The notes below the pieces were generated by a model. The model had not been told where the DNA came from. It saw nothing but the letters and a program-made list of their open reading frames with translations, and ran no database searches. A program made the translations under genes and the position numbers. Below, one piece after another: positions 1-7,599 of a stretch of DNA of 44,032 nt. Source of the DNA: Pseudomonas sp. (GTDB lineage: Bacteria > Pseudomonadota > Gammaproteobacteria > Pseudomonadales > Pseudomonadaceae). Positions within the stretch are counted from its first letter, which is position 1. Each line of letters opens with the position of its first letter. The DNA is taken from the NCBI GenBank assembly GCA_022448005.1, contig JAKUTK010000041.1, positions 1 to 44,032 on the forward strand, written 5' to 3'.

Positions 1-1310
1 CCGGATGTGGTGATCACGTCATCGGCGCGGCCAACGAAACTGATGCTGCCGTCGGCGTTGAGTTCGACAGTGTCGCCGCTCAGGTAGTAGTGCCCAACGA
101 AGGCTTTGGTACGGCCACCCGCATAACCATTGAACCAGAGCAACGGTGACTGATTGCGGTCCAGTGCGAGCATGCCGGGTTTGCCGGGCTCCAGTTCGCG
201 TTGTTGATCATCGATCACCACGACGCGGTGTCCGGGCATTGCGTAGCCCGCCGTGCCGATGCGCACGGTATGACTCAGGGCATGGTGGTTGCACAGGACC
301 ATCCCCAGTTCAGTCTGCCCGTAATGATCGTGGATCGTGCAGCCAAGGCCACTGCTGAACCAGCGGATCACTTCCGGTGTGAGCGGTTCGCCCGCGCTGC
401 TCACGGCGCGCAGCTGCCCCCTGATCTTGCCTTCGACCTCATGCCGCGCTGCCAGCAGCAGGCGGAACGCGGTAGGAGAGCCGGCCATGTTGGTGATCCT
501 GTATTCATCAACGACGCGGCAGGTGCTGTCGACAGTGAATCCGCCTTCATAAAACAAAGTCGAATGGCCCATCGCGAGCGGCCCGGTAACGGCGTAGTAC
601 AGACCGTACGCCCAGCCCGGATCGGCAATGTTCCAGAAATTGTCTTCGGGCCGGAGATCGACCGCATCGCGCATATAGGTGACGAACGCCACGATGGCCT
701 TGAGCGGCACATGCAGCTGCTTTGCCGGCCCGGTAGTACCCGAGGTGAACATGGCGAGAAAGGGCGCCTCGCCGTCCAGCAGCACCGGCTCGAATTCGCT
801 CGGTTGTTGATTGACCTGTGACCAGAAGTCGCCAGCTCCGTCGCCGACCACCAGACGACGTGGAGCGGCTTCGATGGCGTCCAACTTCTCGCTGTTGGCC
901 GCATCGGTGACGACCATCTTCGCGCCGGATTCCTTGACCCGATGCTCGACCGCTTTGGGGCCGAAGGCGGTGAACAACGGCTGATAGATGGCACCCGCGC
1001 GCCAAGTGCCGAGGATCGTGATCAATAACTCGGGCGTGCGCGGCAGCAGACCGGCCACGGTATCGCCCGGCTGGATGCCATAACTGTCCAGCAGGTTGGC
1101 GAAACGCGCCGAGGCTTCCTTGAGCTGGCCGAAGGTCCATGTGGCGCGTTGACCCTCGCGACCTTCCCAGATAAGGGCGACCTTGTCTGAATCGACGTGG
1201 CGGTCACAGCACTCGACACAGGCATTCATCGAGGAGAGATCGCCGCTAAGAATGGCCGAGACCGTTTGCTCGTAGTCGAACTCACTGGCCGCAGTGGCAT
1301 GGTCGCGCAT
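1..1310 (-). CDS. AMP-dependent acyl-CoA synthetase, C-terminus beyond the window
   Basis: ANL-superfamily ligase that would adenylate a carboxylic acid and join it to CoA in the cytoplasm. About 436 residues are visible from ATG 1310, which has AGGAG upstream; the frame stays open to the left edge. The ATP-binding core TSGTTGPAK, the YGQTE motif, the LSGD motif and GRADDVITTSG appear in the family order. The C-terminal lid with the catalytic lysine lies outside the window. The text around these motifs reads like the acetyl-/medium-chain acyl-CoA synthetase branch, but the substrate cannot be settled. The gene stands alone on its strand, about 190 bases from the divergent small gene at 1501. 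An AANAANAA-type motif lies just upstream of the ribosome binding site, suggesting Crc/Hfq control. The family is certain; the substrate is open. Confidence 0.9.
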   Translation of the reverse strand, partial: MRDHATAASEFDYEQTVSAILSGDLSSMNACVECCDRHVDSDKVALIWEGREGQRATWTFGQLKEASARFANLLDSYGIQPGDTVAGLLPRTPELLITILGTWRAGAIYQPLFTAFGPKAVEHRVKESGAKMVVTDAANSEKLDAIEAAPRRLVVGDGAGDFWSQVNQQPSEFEPVLLDGEAPFLAMFTSGTTGPAKQLHVPLKAIVAFVTYMRDAVDLRPEDNFWNIADPGWAYGLYYAVTGPLAMGHSTLFYEGGFTVDSTCRVVDEYRITNMAGSPTAFRLLLAARHEVEGKIRGQLRAVSSAGEPLTPEVIRWFSSGLGCTIHDHYGQTELGMVLCNHHALSHTVRIGTAGYAMPGHRVVVIDDQQRELEPGKPGMLALDRNQSPLLWFNGYAGGRTKAFVGHYYLSGDTVELNADGSISFVGRADDVITTS

Positions 1311-1325
1311 GGCTGGCTCCTGGAT

Positions 1326-1337
1326 CTTGTTGTTATT
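1326..1337 (-). promoter_or_regulatory. Crc/Hfq-type CA motif upstream of the acyl-CoA synthetase
   Basis: On the minus strand the sequence reads AATAACAACAAG, a run of AAN triplets about 10 bases upstream of the AGGAG ribosome binding site. In Pseudomonas such AANAANAA runs near start codons bind Hfq with Crc and block translation in the presence of preferred carbon sources. The sequence match is direct; the function is inferred. Confidence 0.55.
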
Positions 1338-1500
1338 GGGTTGTCCGGATATTGGCGCTGCGAGGTGCCCGCAACAATGGCAAAAGCCACCAAGGTGGCT
1401 GAGCGGTTTGGACAAATGCTGCCGCACGACCTGCGGCGGGCACCAATTCCTTGTAACTACGTCCAACCGTAGGCAAACAAGGGCTAAACGGAGGTGTTAC

Positions 1501-1716
1501 ATGAGTATCGATCCGCTCGACAGACCCCACGACCAGCAACCGGTCCCAGGGCAGGACCAGAACCCCAGCCATTCGCCTGAACCCGATTTCATTACCGACA
1601 ATCCTGATGTGCAGCCTGGCTCTGACCATGCCAACGGCAACCAACCGTCAGGCCCGGCGAAGCGCCCTCCAGCTACCGATCCGAACGAGCCAGGGCTAGG
1701 CAATCCGCTGCCTTGA
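1501..1716 (+). CDS. Small proline-rich hydrophilic protein of unknown function
   Basis: A 71-residue protein beginning at ATG 1501, chosen because GGAGG lies 6 bases upstream. The frame stays open far upstream, but no other start has a comparable ribosome binding site. The protein is rich in Pro, Asp, Asn, Gln and Gly, has no hydrophobic stretch, no Cys and no recognisable domain, and looks intrinsically disordered. It starts with MSIDPLDRPHDQQ and ends with a PNEPGLGNPLP-type tail. It stands apart from its neighbours and is probably monocistronic. I do not recognise the family. The strong ribosome binding site is the main argument that it is real. Confidence 0.6.
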   Translation: MSIDPLDRPHDQQPVPGQDQNPSHSPEPDFITDNPDVQPGSDHANGNQPSGPAKRPPATDPNEPGLGNPLP

Positions 1717-2164
1717 GTCCGTTAGTGTTTTATGGCGGTTGTACGGACGGAGCAGGCTTGCTCCCCTGAAGCAGGGTCGAGAAGCCTAGGGTTCGGCTGT
1801 CCATAGGTTTCGTTGTCCAGGCCCACTTTTCGTCCTGGCACTTCGTTGAAAACGCTGCAGGTGAGGGTGGTCCGAGGCGTTTTATGGACGTTTAAGCCAG
1901 TGCGCTGCACTTGCGTCGATGGTGTCAATCGCGCTCTTGGGGAACAGTGACTTATCAGCCGCAGCTCTGAAATGCCGGCGATATCAGTGCGAGTTGTCCG
2001 CCGTCAAATACTTTGTGATTCATAGCCTTATGCTGGCGTCGGACATGGCGGCGTTGGCGCCGCCGAGCGCTTGTCTCAGCAGTATTGGAAAAAGCCGCGG
2101 CCGCCACTGGCCGCTTGGCTAGTGCGCATGCGTGCCGACTGGTCAATGTCAACGGAGCGGTAGT
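1717..2164. other. Intergenic stretch, no gene recognised
   Basis: Between the small proline-rich gene and the HDOD gene I see no convincing reading frame. A REP-like hairpin lies at 1749-1764 (GGAGCA, loop GGCT, TGCTCC). A longer imperfect pairing, GTCCGT with ACGGAC, surrounds part of it. The base composition shifts toward A+T from here onward. Confidence 0.5.
1749..1764. repeat. REP-like hairpin
   Basis: GGAGCA-GGCT-TGCTCC forms a perfect 6-bp stem with a 4-base loop, resembling the GGAGC...GCTCC core of Pseudomonas REP elements. It lies 33 bases after the stop codon of the small proline-rich gene. No T-run follows, so it is not a classical terminator. Confidence 0.4.
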
Positions 2165-3367
2165 GTGAGCGCCCCAGTGAGTATCTCCTATGTATTGATT
2201 GCCTATAACGAGCCCTGGCGCGCTGACGAGCTTGCCCGCCTGGTTGTAGCACTGCGTCCGGGAATCCGTACTGTTCAGGTCAATGATGGGCAGGCGGCAC
2301 TCAGGGTCTGCCGAAAGCAACCGCCGAGCTTTTTGATAGCTGACGGCGAGCTGGCGCAATTGGATGCTCGCAATCTGTTGCACGAGTTGCGTAATCACCA
2401 GGCTACGCGGCTGTTGCCCGCCATAGTCATCAGCGACCGGGTGGACGGTGCCAGTGTGCGTGCCGTGCGTCCGTTGGCGCCGAAGGCCTATCTGAAGAAG
2501 CCTTACAGCTTGGGCGACTTGCGGGTTCGCCTGAACTCACTCTTGCCCGGTCCCCGTACAGTTAGCACACCAGCCGCTAGCGCAACCGGGACGCTTAGCG
2601 ACTTTCTAGACCGAATGCGCTCGAACAACGCCGGTGCGCCAATTATGGAGTCGGTGCAGGTTGCTGTCGCAGCCTGCATGCAAACGGAAGACTGGGACCT
2701 TGCGGTGCTGGAATCGAAGCTATCGCCAGATCCTCAAATTACGGCTCGCCTGGTATCTATTGCCAACAGTGCCGGGCAGCACAGCGGCGCCGTGTGCAAG
2801 ACACTTGGCCAGGCTTTGCCGCGCCTTGGTGTGAAGCGAGCGCTGAATCTAACTTTACAGCTTGCGCTTCAGAATAATGCCACCTTGTCGGACCCCCGCT
2901 TGAGGCATCAGGCGGCTTCCAGCACTGAGTATGCTCAGCGCGCCGCAGAGCTTGCTCACTGGCTGGCACGCAAACTCAAGCTCGACACAGAGATCTCCTA
3001 CACCGCAGGACTGCTGCATAACATCGGCGAGCTTGCTCTGCTCAGAAGTCTGCAGGAGTGGTTGGATAGCGGTGGTGAACTGACGGAGGACGAAGTCCTC
3101 TGTGCCTTACGCGAACGCTCCGCCAGCTTTGGATCAGCCCTGCGGGCGCAGTGGAGAATACCGTTGCGGTTACGCCAGCTAATCGCCGCGTTCTATTCCC
3201 TGGGCGCGGAGGTCTTCACCCGAGAAGCGCTGGTTCTCAACGTGACCGGTTCATTGCTGCGCTTACCACCGTCCAGTCCCATTGACGAGCTACTGCAAGA
3301 CCGGGCGGTTCGACTGCTTCGACTTGATGAAGCGATCCTTGACCGAGCGCCGCGCGAACGAGCCTGA
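2165..3367 (+). CDS. Receiver-like plus HDOD domain signalling protein
   Basis: A 400-residue cytoplasmic protein. GTG 2165 was chosen because GGAG lies 7 bases upstream; an in-frame GTG at 2132 is the alternative. Residues about 5-125 resemble a response-regulator receiver: an aspartate follows the beta-3 strand (FLIADGE) and the conserved lysine is in YLKKPY, but the usual N-terminal acidic pair reads N-E. Residues about 140-340 form an HDOD domain, with a hydrophobic helical pattern, the segment ARLVSIANSA and a degenerate HD-like LLHNIGELALL. HDOD proteins are non-catalytic relatives of HD phosphohydrolases and often act in regulation of motility or c-di-GMP signalling. The diguanylate cyclase lies 320 bases downstream on the same strand, so a functional link is possible but unproven. 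Confidence 0.8.
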   Translation: MSAPVSISYVLIAYNEPWRADELARLVVALRPGIRTVQVNDGQAALRVCRKQPPSFLIADGELAQLDARNLLHELRNHQATRLLPAIVISDRVDGASVRAVRPLAPKAYLKKPYSLGDLRVRLNSLLPGPRTVSTPAASATGTLSDFLDRMRSNNAGAPIMESVQVAVAACMQTEDWDLAVLESKLSPDPQITARLVSIANSAGQHSGAVCKTLGQALPRLGVKRALNLTLQLALQNNATLSDPRLRHQAASSTEYAQRAAELAHWLARKLKLDTEISYTAGLLHNIGELALLRSLQEWLDSGGELTEDEVLCALRERSASFGSALRAQWRIPLRLRQLIAAFYSLGAEVFTREALVLNVTGSLLRLPPSSPIDELLQDRAVRLLRLDEAILDRAPRERA

Positions 3368-3690
3368 ACGCGAAGTCTGATCCATCGCCTTCGTTGCTTT
3401 GGGCGTGTGCAACACGGCAAGTGTTGAATGAACCTGGAAAAAAGCTACCGCATTCCGGCCTAGCGTCAGGCCGGCGTGGCTGGATGCCCGCGGCCCAAGT
3501 ACATGCTTGTATTCCTTTTGCCAGCCATGCGCCCCCAATCGAAGAAATTCTTTTTGACGGTTTGGTTAGGAGTGATAGCATTTTGACTCTACGGTTCTTT
3601 AGAGCTGTCAATCGCTAGCCGACAAGTGTTTCGCTGTTTTGATGGACGCGTACTTGCCTGACTGTATAGACGCCATTCTGGAGAGTGAAA
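3368..3690. other. Intergenic stretch with one hairpin
   Basis: No supported gene. A perfect 7-bp hairpin, CCGGCCT-AGCGTC-AGGCCGG, lies at 3455-3474. It has no following T-run, so it may be a repeat or a weak or Rho-linked end of the HDOD transcript. The remainder is relatively A+T-rich and probably holds the promoter of the diguanylate cyclase gene, but I could not pick out a convincing -35/-10 pair. Confidence 0.45.
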
Positions 3691-5223
3691 TTGTTGCGAC
3701 ATTGCTCCATCGAGGCCAAAGCCGGGCTCGTGGTTATCGTTGCGTTACTGGCAACGCTGATACCCATGTGGGTCATTCTTAACGCGTGGCTCAAACATGA
3801 AAATGAGTTGGTAGAGAAAGCCGCGCGCAATGACGCGATGAACCTGGCGATAGCCTTTGAAGAGCACGTGCACAGTGTTGTCCGCTACGCCGACGCCTTG
3901 ATACAGGACATGCGTGAAGAGCTGATAAAGGACCCTGACGCGTTTCAGACGTTAGCTAAAACGAAACTTCCTCGGTACGGGGCCCTGGTTGGCCAGCTCG
4001 CACTGATAGATGCAGAAGGATTGTTGGTTGGCACGTCTCTGGACTCGCTAGCTAAAAAAGTCGACCTGAGCGATCGCGAACATTTTCGCGTGCACCGAGA
4101 TAACCTTGGGCAAGACCAGCTATTTGTGAGTAAACCCATCCTCGGCCGTGTGTCGGGAATCTGGTCCATACAATTGACCAGACCGGTCATTAAGGACGGA
4201 AAGTTTACCGGTGTGCTCGTTCTTTCGATTCCGGTTGCCTTCTTCACCGATTTCTACAAACAGATCAACATCGGACAGCATGGGCTAATCGCTCTGGTTG
4301 GTCTGGACCGGGTGCCACGCGCAGCGGCCTCGTCGATTAACCTGGATGCGTGCCTGGATGGAATGGTGGTGCCTGCAGATCGCCCCTATTTCGATAGCAC
4401 GAAACCTGATGAGGGCTTCTTCCGGGGACCGAGCGCCATTGACCAGATTAATCGCCTGACCGCATACCGCCGTCTGGAGGATGTTGGACTGGTTGTTGTC
4501 GTTCAGCTGTCACCGGCCGAATACCTATCAGCTTCTCGTGAGCGTCGTCAGTTCCTGATTTTTTGTGCTGCTGCCATCTCGGCCTTATTACTGGCCTTTG
4601 CTTCATATCTGTACTTCGCGACCCGGCGACATCTGAAAAGCACAGCGGCCCTCAGGCGAGCGCATGACTCGTTGCGGCAGATCGTCAACATTGACCTTCT
4701 GACTGGCGCTAGAAGCCGGCGTGACTTCCTCGAGACGTTGGAAAATGAGCTAGGCCGTGCTTTGCGCCACGACGCGCCGCTCAGCCTGGTGCTGCTTGAT
4801 ATCGACTTCTTCAAACATGTGAACGATACGTACGGGCATCCGATTGGCGACGTCGTTCTGCGAGAACTGTCGGCACGGTGTAGCGCTGTTCTGCGCGCAC
4901 ATGATGTGTTCGGGAGGCTTGGCGGTGAGGAGTTCGGTTTGATTCTTCCTCAGACAGACGAGGAGGGCGCCATGCTCGTCGCTGAAAAGCTGCGGTTGGC
5001 CGTTGAGAATGCCGTTATTCCAACTGACCGCGGCCCGGTACATATCACGGTCAGCGCAGGTGTTGCGTCCGCCATACCAGCAGCCGATGACTCCAGTCGC
5101 TTGATTGTTCGGGCTGACGATGCGCTATACACCGCTAAGCAAACGGGTCGAAATAAGGTTTGTGTCGCGTCTTCAGAAGGATCTTCTCCGCAATTTGGCG
5201 AGGCCCAGGCAGAGATCAACTAA
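3691..5223 (+). CDS. Membrane diguanylate cyclase with periplasmic Cache-type sensor
   Basis: About 510 residues, predicted to make c-di-GMP from two GTP at the inner membrane. TTG 3691 was chosen because GGAG (3680-3683) is 7 bases upstream; the in-frame GTG 3685 would sit almost on the ribosome binding site. Order: a transmembrane helix (about residues 8-33), a periplasmic double-Cache-like sensor (about 35-280, with SDREHFRVHRD and a late PVAFFTDFY segment), a second transmembrane helix (about 285-310), then the cyclase. The active-site GGEEF is intact (about 411-415), and a product-inhibition RxxD site, RAHD, precedes it by exactly five residues. The enzyme should therefore be active and feedback-inhibited. 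The ligand is unknown. Codon use looks more A+T-rich than in later genes. Confidence 0.88.
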   Translation: MLRHCSIEAKAGLVVIVALLATLIPMWVILNAWLKHENELVEKAARNDAMNLAIAFEEHVHSVVRYADALIQDMREELIKDPDAFQTLAKTKLPRYGALVGQLALIDAEGLLVGTSLDSLAKKVDLSDREHFRVHRDNLGQDQLFVSKPILGRVSGIWSIQLTRPVIKDGKFTGVLVLSIPVAFFTDFYKQINIGQHGLIALVGLDRVPRAAASSINLDACLDGMVVPADRPYFDSTKPDEGFFRGPSAIDQINRLTAYRRLEDVGLVVVVQLSPAEYLSASRERRQFLIFCAAAISALLLAFASYLYFATRRHLKSTAALRRAHDSLRQIVNIDLLTGARSRRDFLETLENELGRALRHDAPLSLVLLDIDFFKHVNDTYGHPIGDVVLRELSARCSAVLRAHDVFGRLGGEEFGLILPQTDEEGAMLVAEKLRLAVENAVIPTDRGPVHITVSAGVASAIPAADDSSRLIVRADDALYTAKQTGRNKVCVASSEGSSPQFGEAQAEIN

Positions 5224-5426
5224 CGCCGCCCCCGCGCAATACGCTCGAATCAGCAACTAGTCCGAACTTGCCATCAGCACTAAGCGCTCGTTATGACGCT
5301 TATTGCTGGTGTCACTTCTCGCTGATTTTGCCGCTTCGCCATCCGGCTCAACCATGAAGATTTACGGGGGCGGACTACGGTTATAACGGCCGTATAGCCC
5401 GCCTGAGTAACTTGCCTTACGCTATA

Positions 5427-5441
5427 TGAGAATTATTATCT
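5427..5441 (+). promoter_or_regulatory. Probable Fur box upstream of the two-component operon
   Basis: TGAGAAT-T-ATTATCT matches the 7-1-7 Fur inverted repeat (TGATAAT-N-ATTATCA) at 12 of 14 arm positions. It ends 38 bases upstream of the response-regulator start at 5480. This is what would be expected for an iron-repressed regulatory pair that controls a siderophore receptor. The match is seen directly; binding is inferred. Confidence 0.65.
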
Positions 5442-5479
5442 TCTGGCGATGGGTGAAGCTCACCCGACAGGGAGTCGAG

Positions 5480-6175
5480 ATGGGGGCGTATCTGGCTGAA
5501 GTATTGGTCATCGAGGACGATCAGGTGCTGATCGAGCGACTGGGCGAGTTGCTTCGCCTGCAGGGATACGCGGTGCGCTTGAGCCCGCTGGGTGAGAGTG
5601 GTCTGGCGATGGCACTGGCTCACGCGCCGGATCTGATTTTGCTGGATGTGATGCTGCCGGACGTGAATGGCTTCTCCGTGTTACGTCGCTTGCGCGAGCA
5701 GCAACAGACGCCGGTCATCATGCTGACTGCTTGCGGTGCTGAAGAGGAGCGCATCCGAGGATTGCGCCATGGGGCGGATGATTACCTGGCCAAGCCTTTC
5801 AACCTGACGGAGCTGCAGCTGCGCATCGATGCGATATTGCGGCGTACGCGCAGCGCCGAGAGCCGAGCCGTACAACCGCCGTCGTTGAACATCGATGCCT
5901 TGGTTCTGGATCGGCATACGCTACGTGCCCGCGTTGGAGAGCAGGATCTGGCACTGACGCCCTTGCAGTTCCGGCTGCTCTGGCAATTGATGTTGCAACG
6001 CGGCGAAGTGCTGACCAAGCCTTATCTGTACCGGGTTGTTTTCGAGCGCGAGCACAGCGGCTACGACCGTAGCCTCGACATGCACGTCAGCCGCATCCGC
6101 CGCCGGCTGACCGAAGCCGGGCTAGCGGCCGATCGCTTGCAGACGCTCCACGGACGCGGTTACAGCTTCCAATGA
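5480..6175 (+). CDS. OmpR-family response regulator, PfeR/PirR-like
   Basis: A 231-residue DNA-binding response regulator. ATG 5480 was chosen because GGGAG lies 6 bases upstream and because the receiver fold begins almost at once (EVLVIEDD); in-frame codons further upstream overlap the Fur box. The receiver has the acidic pair in IEDD, the phospho-acceptor D56 in LLDVMLPDVNG and the conserved lysine in DDYLAKPF. The C-terminal winged-helix domain ends with RSLDMHVSRIRRRL and a GRGYSFQ tail typical of the OmpR family. Its stop codon overlaps the start of the sensor kinase by four bases, so the two are translationally coupled. The TonB receptor that follows and the Fur box suggest it activates an iron-uptake gene, as PfeR and PirR do in P. 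aeruginosa. Confidence 0.88.
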   Translation: MGAYLAEVLVIEDDQVLIERLGELLRLQGYAVRLSPLGESGLAMALAHAPDLILLDVMLPDVNGFSVLRRLREQQQTPVIMLTACGAEEERIRGLRHGADDYLAKPFNLTELQLRIDAILRRTRSAESRAVQPPSLNIDALVLDRHTLRARVGEQDLALTPLQFRLLWQLMLQRGEVLTKPYLYRVVFEREHSGYDRSLDMHVSRIRRRLTEAGLAADRLQTLHGRGYSFQ

Positions 6176-7512
6176 ACCGGCGACTGTTCTGGAAGTTGTG
6201 CCTCGGCGTCGCCCTTGGAAGCGTGGCGCTGTTCTGGGTCATTGCGCGCTTGAGCGGCCAGGCGGAAGAGCAGATGAGCTTCATCGATGCCGAGCACCAG
6301 CGCACGCTTCGTGAGTACGGCGCGCAGGCTGAAGCCCTGTACCGTGCCGGTGATGAAAAGGCTTTGCAAGATTGGCTGCAGACGCTTCAGCATCGCGAGC
6401 AGACCTGGGCGGCGATCGTCGATCCGCAGTTGCACGCCCTTGCCGGCAGTGAACTGTCCGAGCGGTTCACGCGGGAGTTCAGCCTCGGGCGGGATCCGTC
6501 CTGGAAGATTCATCTCTACTTTCAAGAAAACCCGATCATGGATGTGCCGTTCGCTGATGGGCAGCTGCGCTTCCTGATCCAGTTGCCGCAGCGCATGCGC
6601 CCTGGGCATTACTGGTATCCAGCGCGGCTGCTGCTCGAACTGGTGCTGCCCCTGGTGCTGTTGGTCTGTGGCTGTTTGTTGCTCTATCGTCACCTGATGC
6701 AGCCGCTGCGGAGGTTGGAGCAGGCGACCCGGCAGTTCAGCGAAGGTGACTACACCGCTCGTGCGGGTGCGCTGTTGGGTTCAAGGCGCGACGAGCTGGC
6801 AGGTGTAGCCGAGACCTTTGATGCCATGGCTGAGCGCATCGGCGGACTGATCATCGATCAGCGTCAGCGACTGGCCGAAATGTCCCACGAGCTTCGCACG
6901 CCGCTGGCCCGCATCGAGATGGCGGTCAGCCTGGCTGAGCAGGGTAGCGACACAGCTGCTTTGTTGCCACGCATTCGTCAGGACTGCTCGGCGATGCGCC
7001 GTCTGGTTGAGGATGCGCTAACGCTGAGCTGGCTTGAGACGGAGCGGCCCATGCTGCGTGACGAAACGCTGGATCTGACGGACTTGCTCGACAGCATTCT
7101 CGACGATGCACGCTTCGAATATCCGGATCGCCGGATCCAAACGCAGCTGCCAGCCGAAGCAGAGCTGATCGGCAGCTGCCACCGCGCGCTCGGCCAAGCG
7201 ATCGAAAATATCGTGCGTAACGCACTCGACCACACGCCGTCTGGCAAACAACTGCAGGTTCAGCTTCAAGCCGAACCTCACGCCTACCGATTGGACATCA
7301 TCGACCAGGGCCCCGGCGTTCCGCCGCAATGGCTCGAGCGTATATTTCAGCCGTTCGAGCGCGTCAGCAGTGACCGTCCCGGTTTTGGCTTGGGTCTGGC
7401 ATTGGCGCAGCGACAGATACGTGCGATTGGCGGGCGTCTCGCGGCGAGCAATCACGAGCAGGGTGGACTGTGCATGACGATCTGGCTGCCTCGCACCGGG
7501 AACACAACGTAA
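6172..7512 (+). CDS. Membrane sensor histidine kinase, PfeS/PirS-like
   Basis: A 446-residue inner-membrane kinase paired with the preceding regulator (ATGA overlap). Order: transmembrane helix 1 (about 6-26), a short periplasmic sensor of about 125 residues, transmembrane helix 2 (about 150-172), a HAMP linker (about 172-228), a HisKA domain with phospho-acceptor H239 in MSHELRTPLARIE, and a HATPase domain with an N box (IENIVRNALDH), DQGPGVP and FGLGLALAQ. All catalytic motifs are present. The periplasmic part presumably senses the siderophore or metal taken up by the downstream receptor. The exact ligand cannot be read from sequence. Confidence 0.88.
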   Translation: MNRRLFWKLCLGVALGSVALFWVIARLSGQAEEQMSFIDAEHQRTLREYGAQAEALYRAGDEKALQDWLQTLQHREQTWAAIVDPQLHALAGSELSERFTREFSLGRDPSWKIHLYFQENPIMDVPFADGQLRFLIQLPQRMRPGHYWYPARLLLELVLPLVLLVCGCLLLYRHLMQPLRRLEQATRQFSEGDYTARAGALLGSRRDELAGVAETFDAMAERIGGLIIDQRQRLAEMSHELRTPLARIEMAVSLAEQGSDTAALLPRIRQDCSAMRRLVEDALTLSWLETERPMLRDETLDLTDLLDSILDDARFEYPDRRIQTQLPAEAELIGSCHRALGQAIENIVRNALDHTPSGKQLQVQLQAEPHAYRLDIIDQGPGVPPQWLERIFQPFERVSSDRPGFGLGLALAQRQIRAIGGRLAASNHEQGGLCMTIWLPRTGNTT

Positions 7513-7560
7513 CAGTTGTAAAAGTGATACGTGGCAGCACCGCCATAGGTGGAGAATCAG

Positions 7561-7581
7561 TAATACGAAACGTTCGCATTA
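7561..7581. promoter_or_regulatory. Palindromic operator candidate before the TonB receptor gene
   Basis: TAATACGAA-ACG-TTCGCATTA is a 9-3-9 inverted repeat with one mismatch, ending 18 bases before the receptor start at 7600. No good sigma-70 -35 element is visible, which fits an activated promoter. Because OmpR-type regulators usually bind direct repeats, this perfect-dyad form may instead be a site for a dimeric metal repressor. Which protein binds it is unknown. Confidence 0.45.
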
Positions 7582-7599
7582 ATGATTCAGAGGTTTTCC

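Noticed and set aside
3455..3474. Hairpin considered as a terminator of the HDOD gene
   Set aside because: The 7-bp stem has no following T-run and lies about 90 bases after the stop, so it was kept only as a note.
7509..7521. Possible OmpR-type direct repeat GTAA...GTAA after the sensor kinase stop
   Set aside because: Four-base matches 9 bases apart in an A-rich stretch are too weak to support a binding site.
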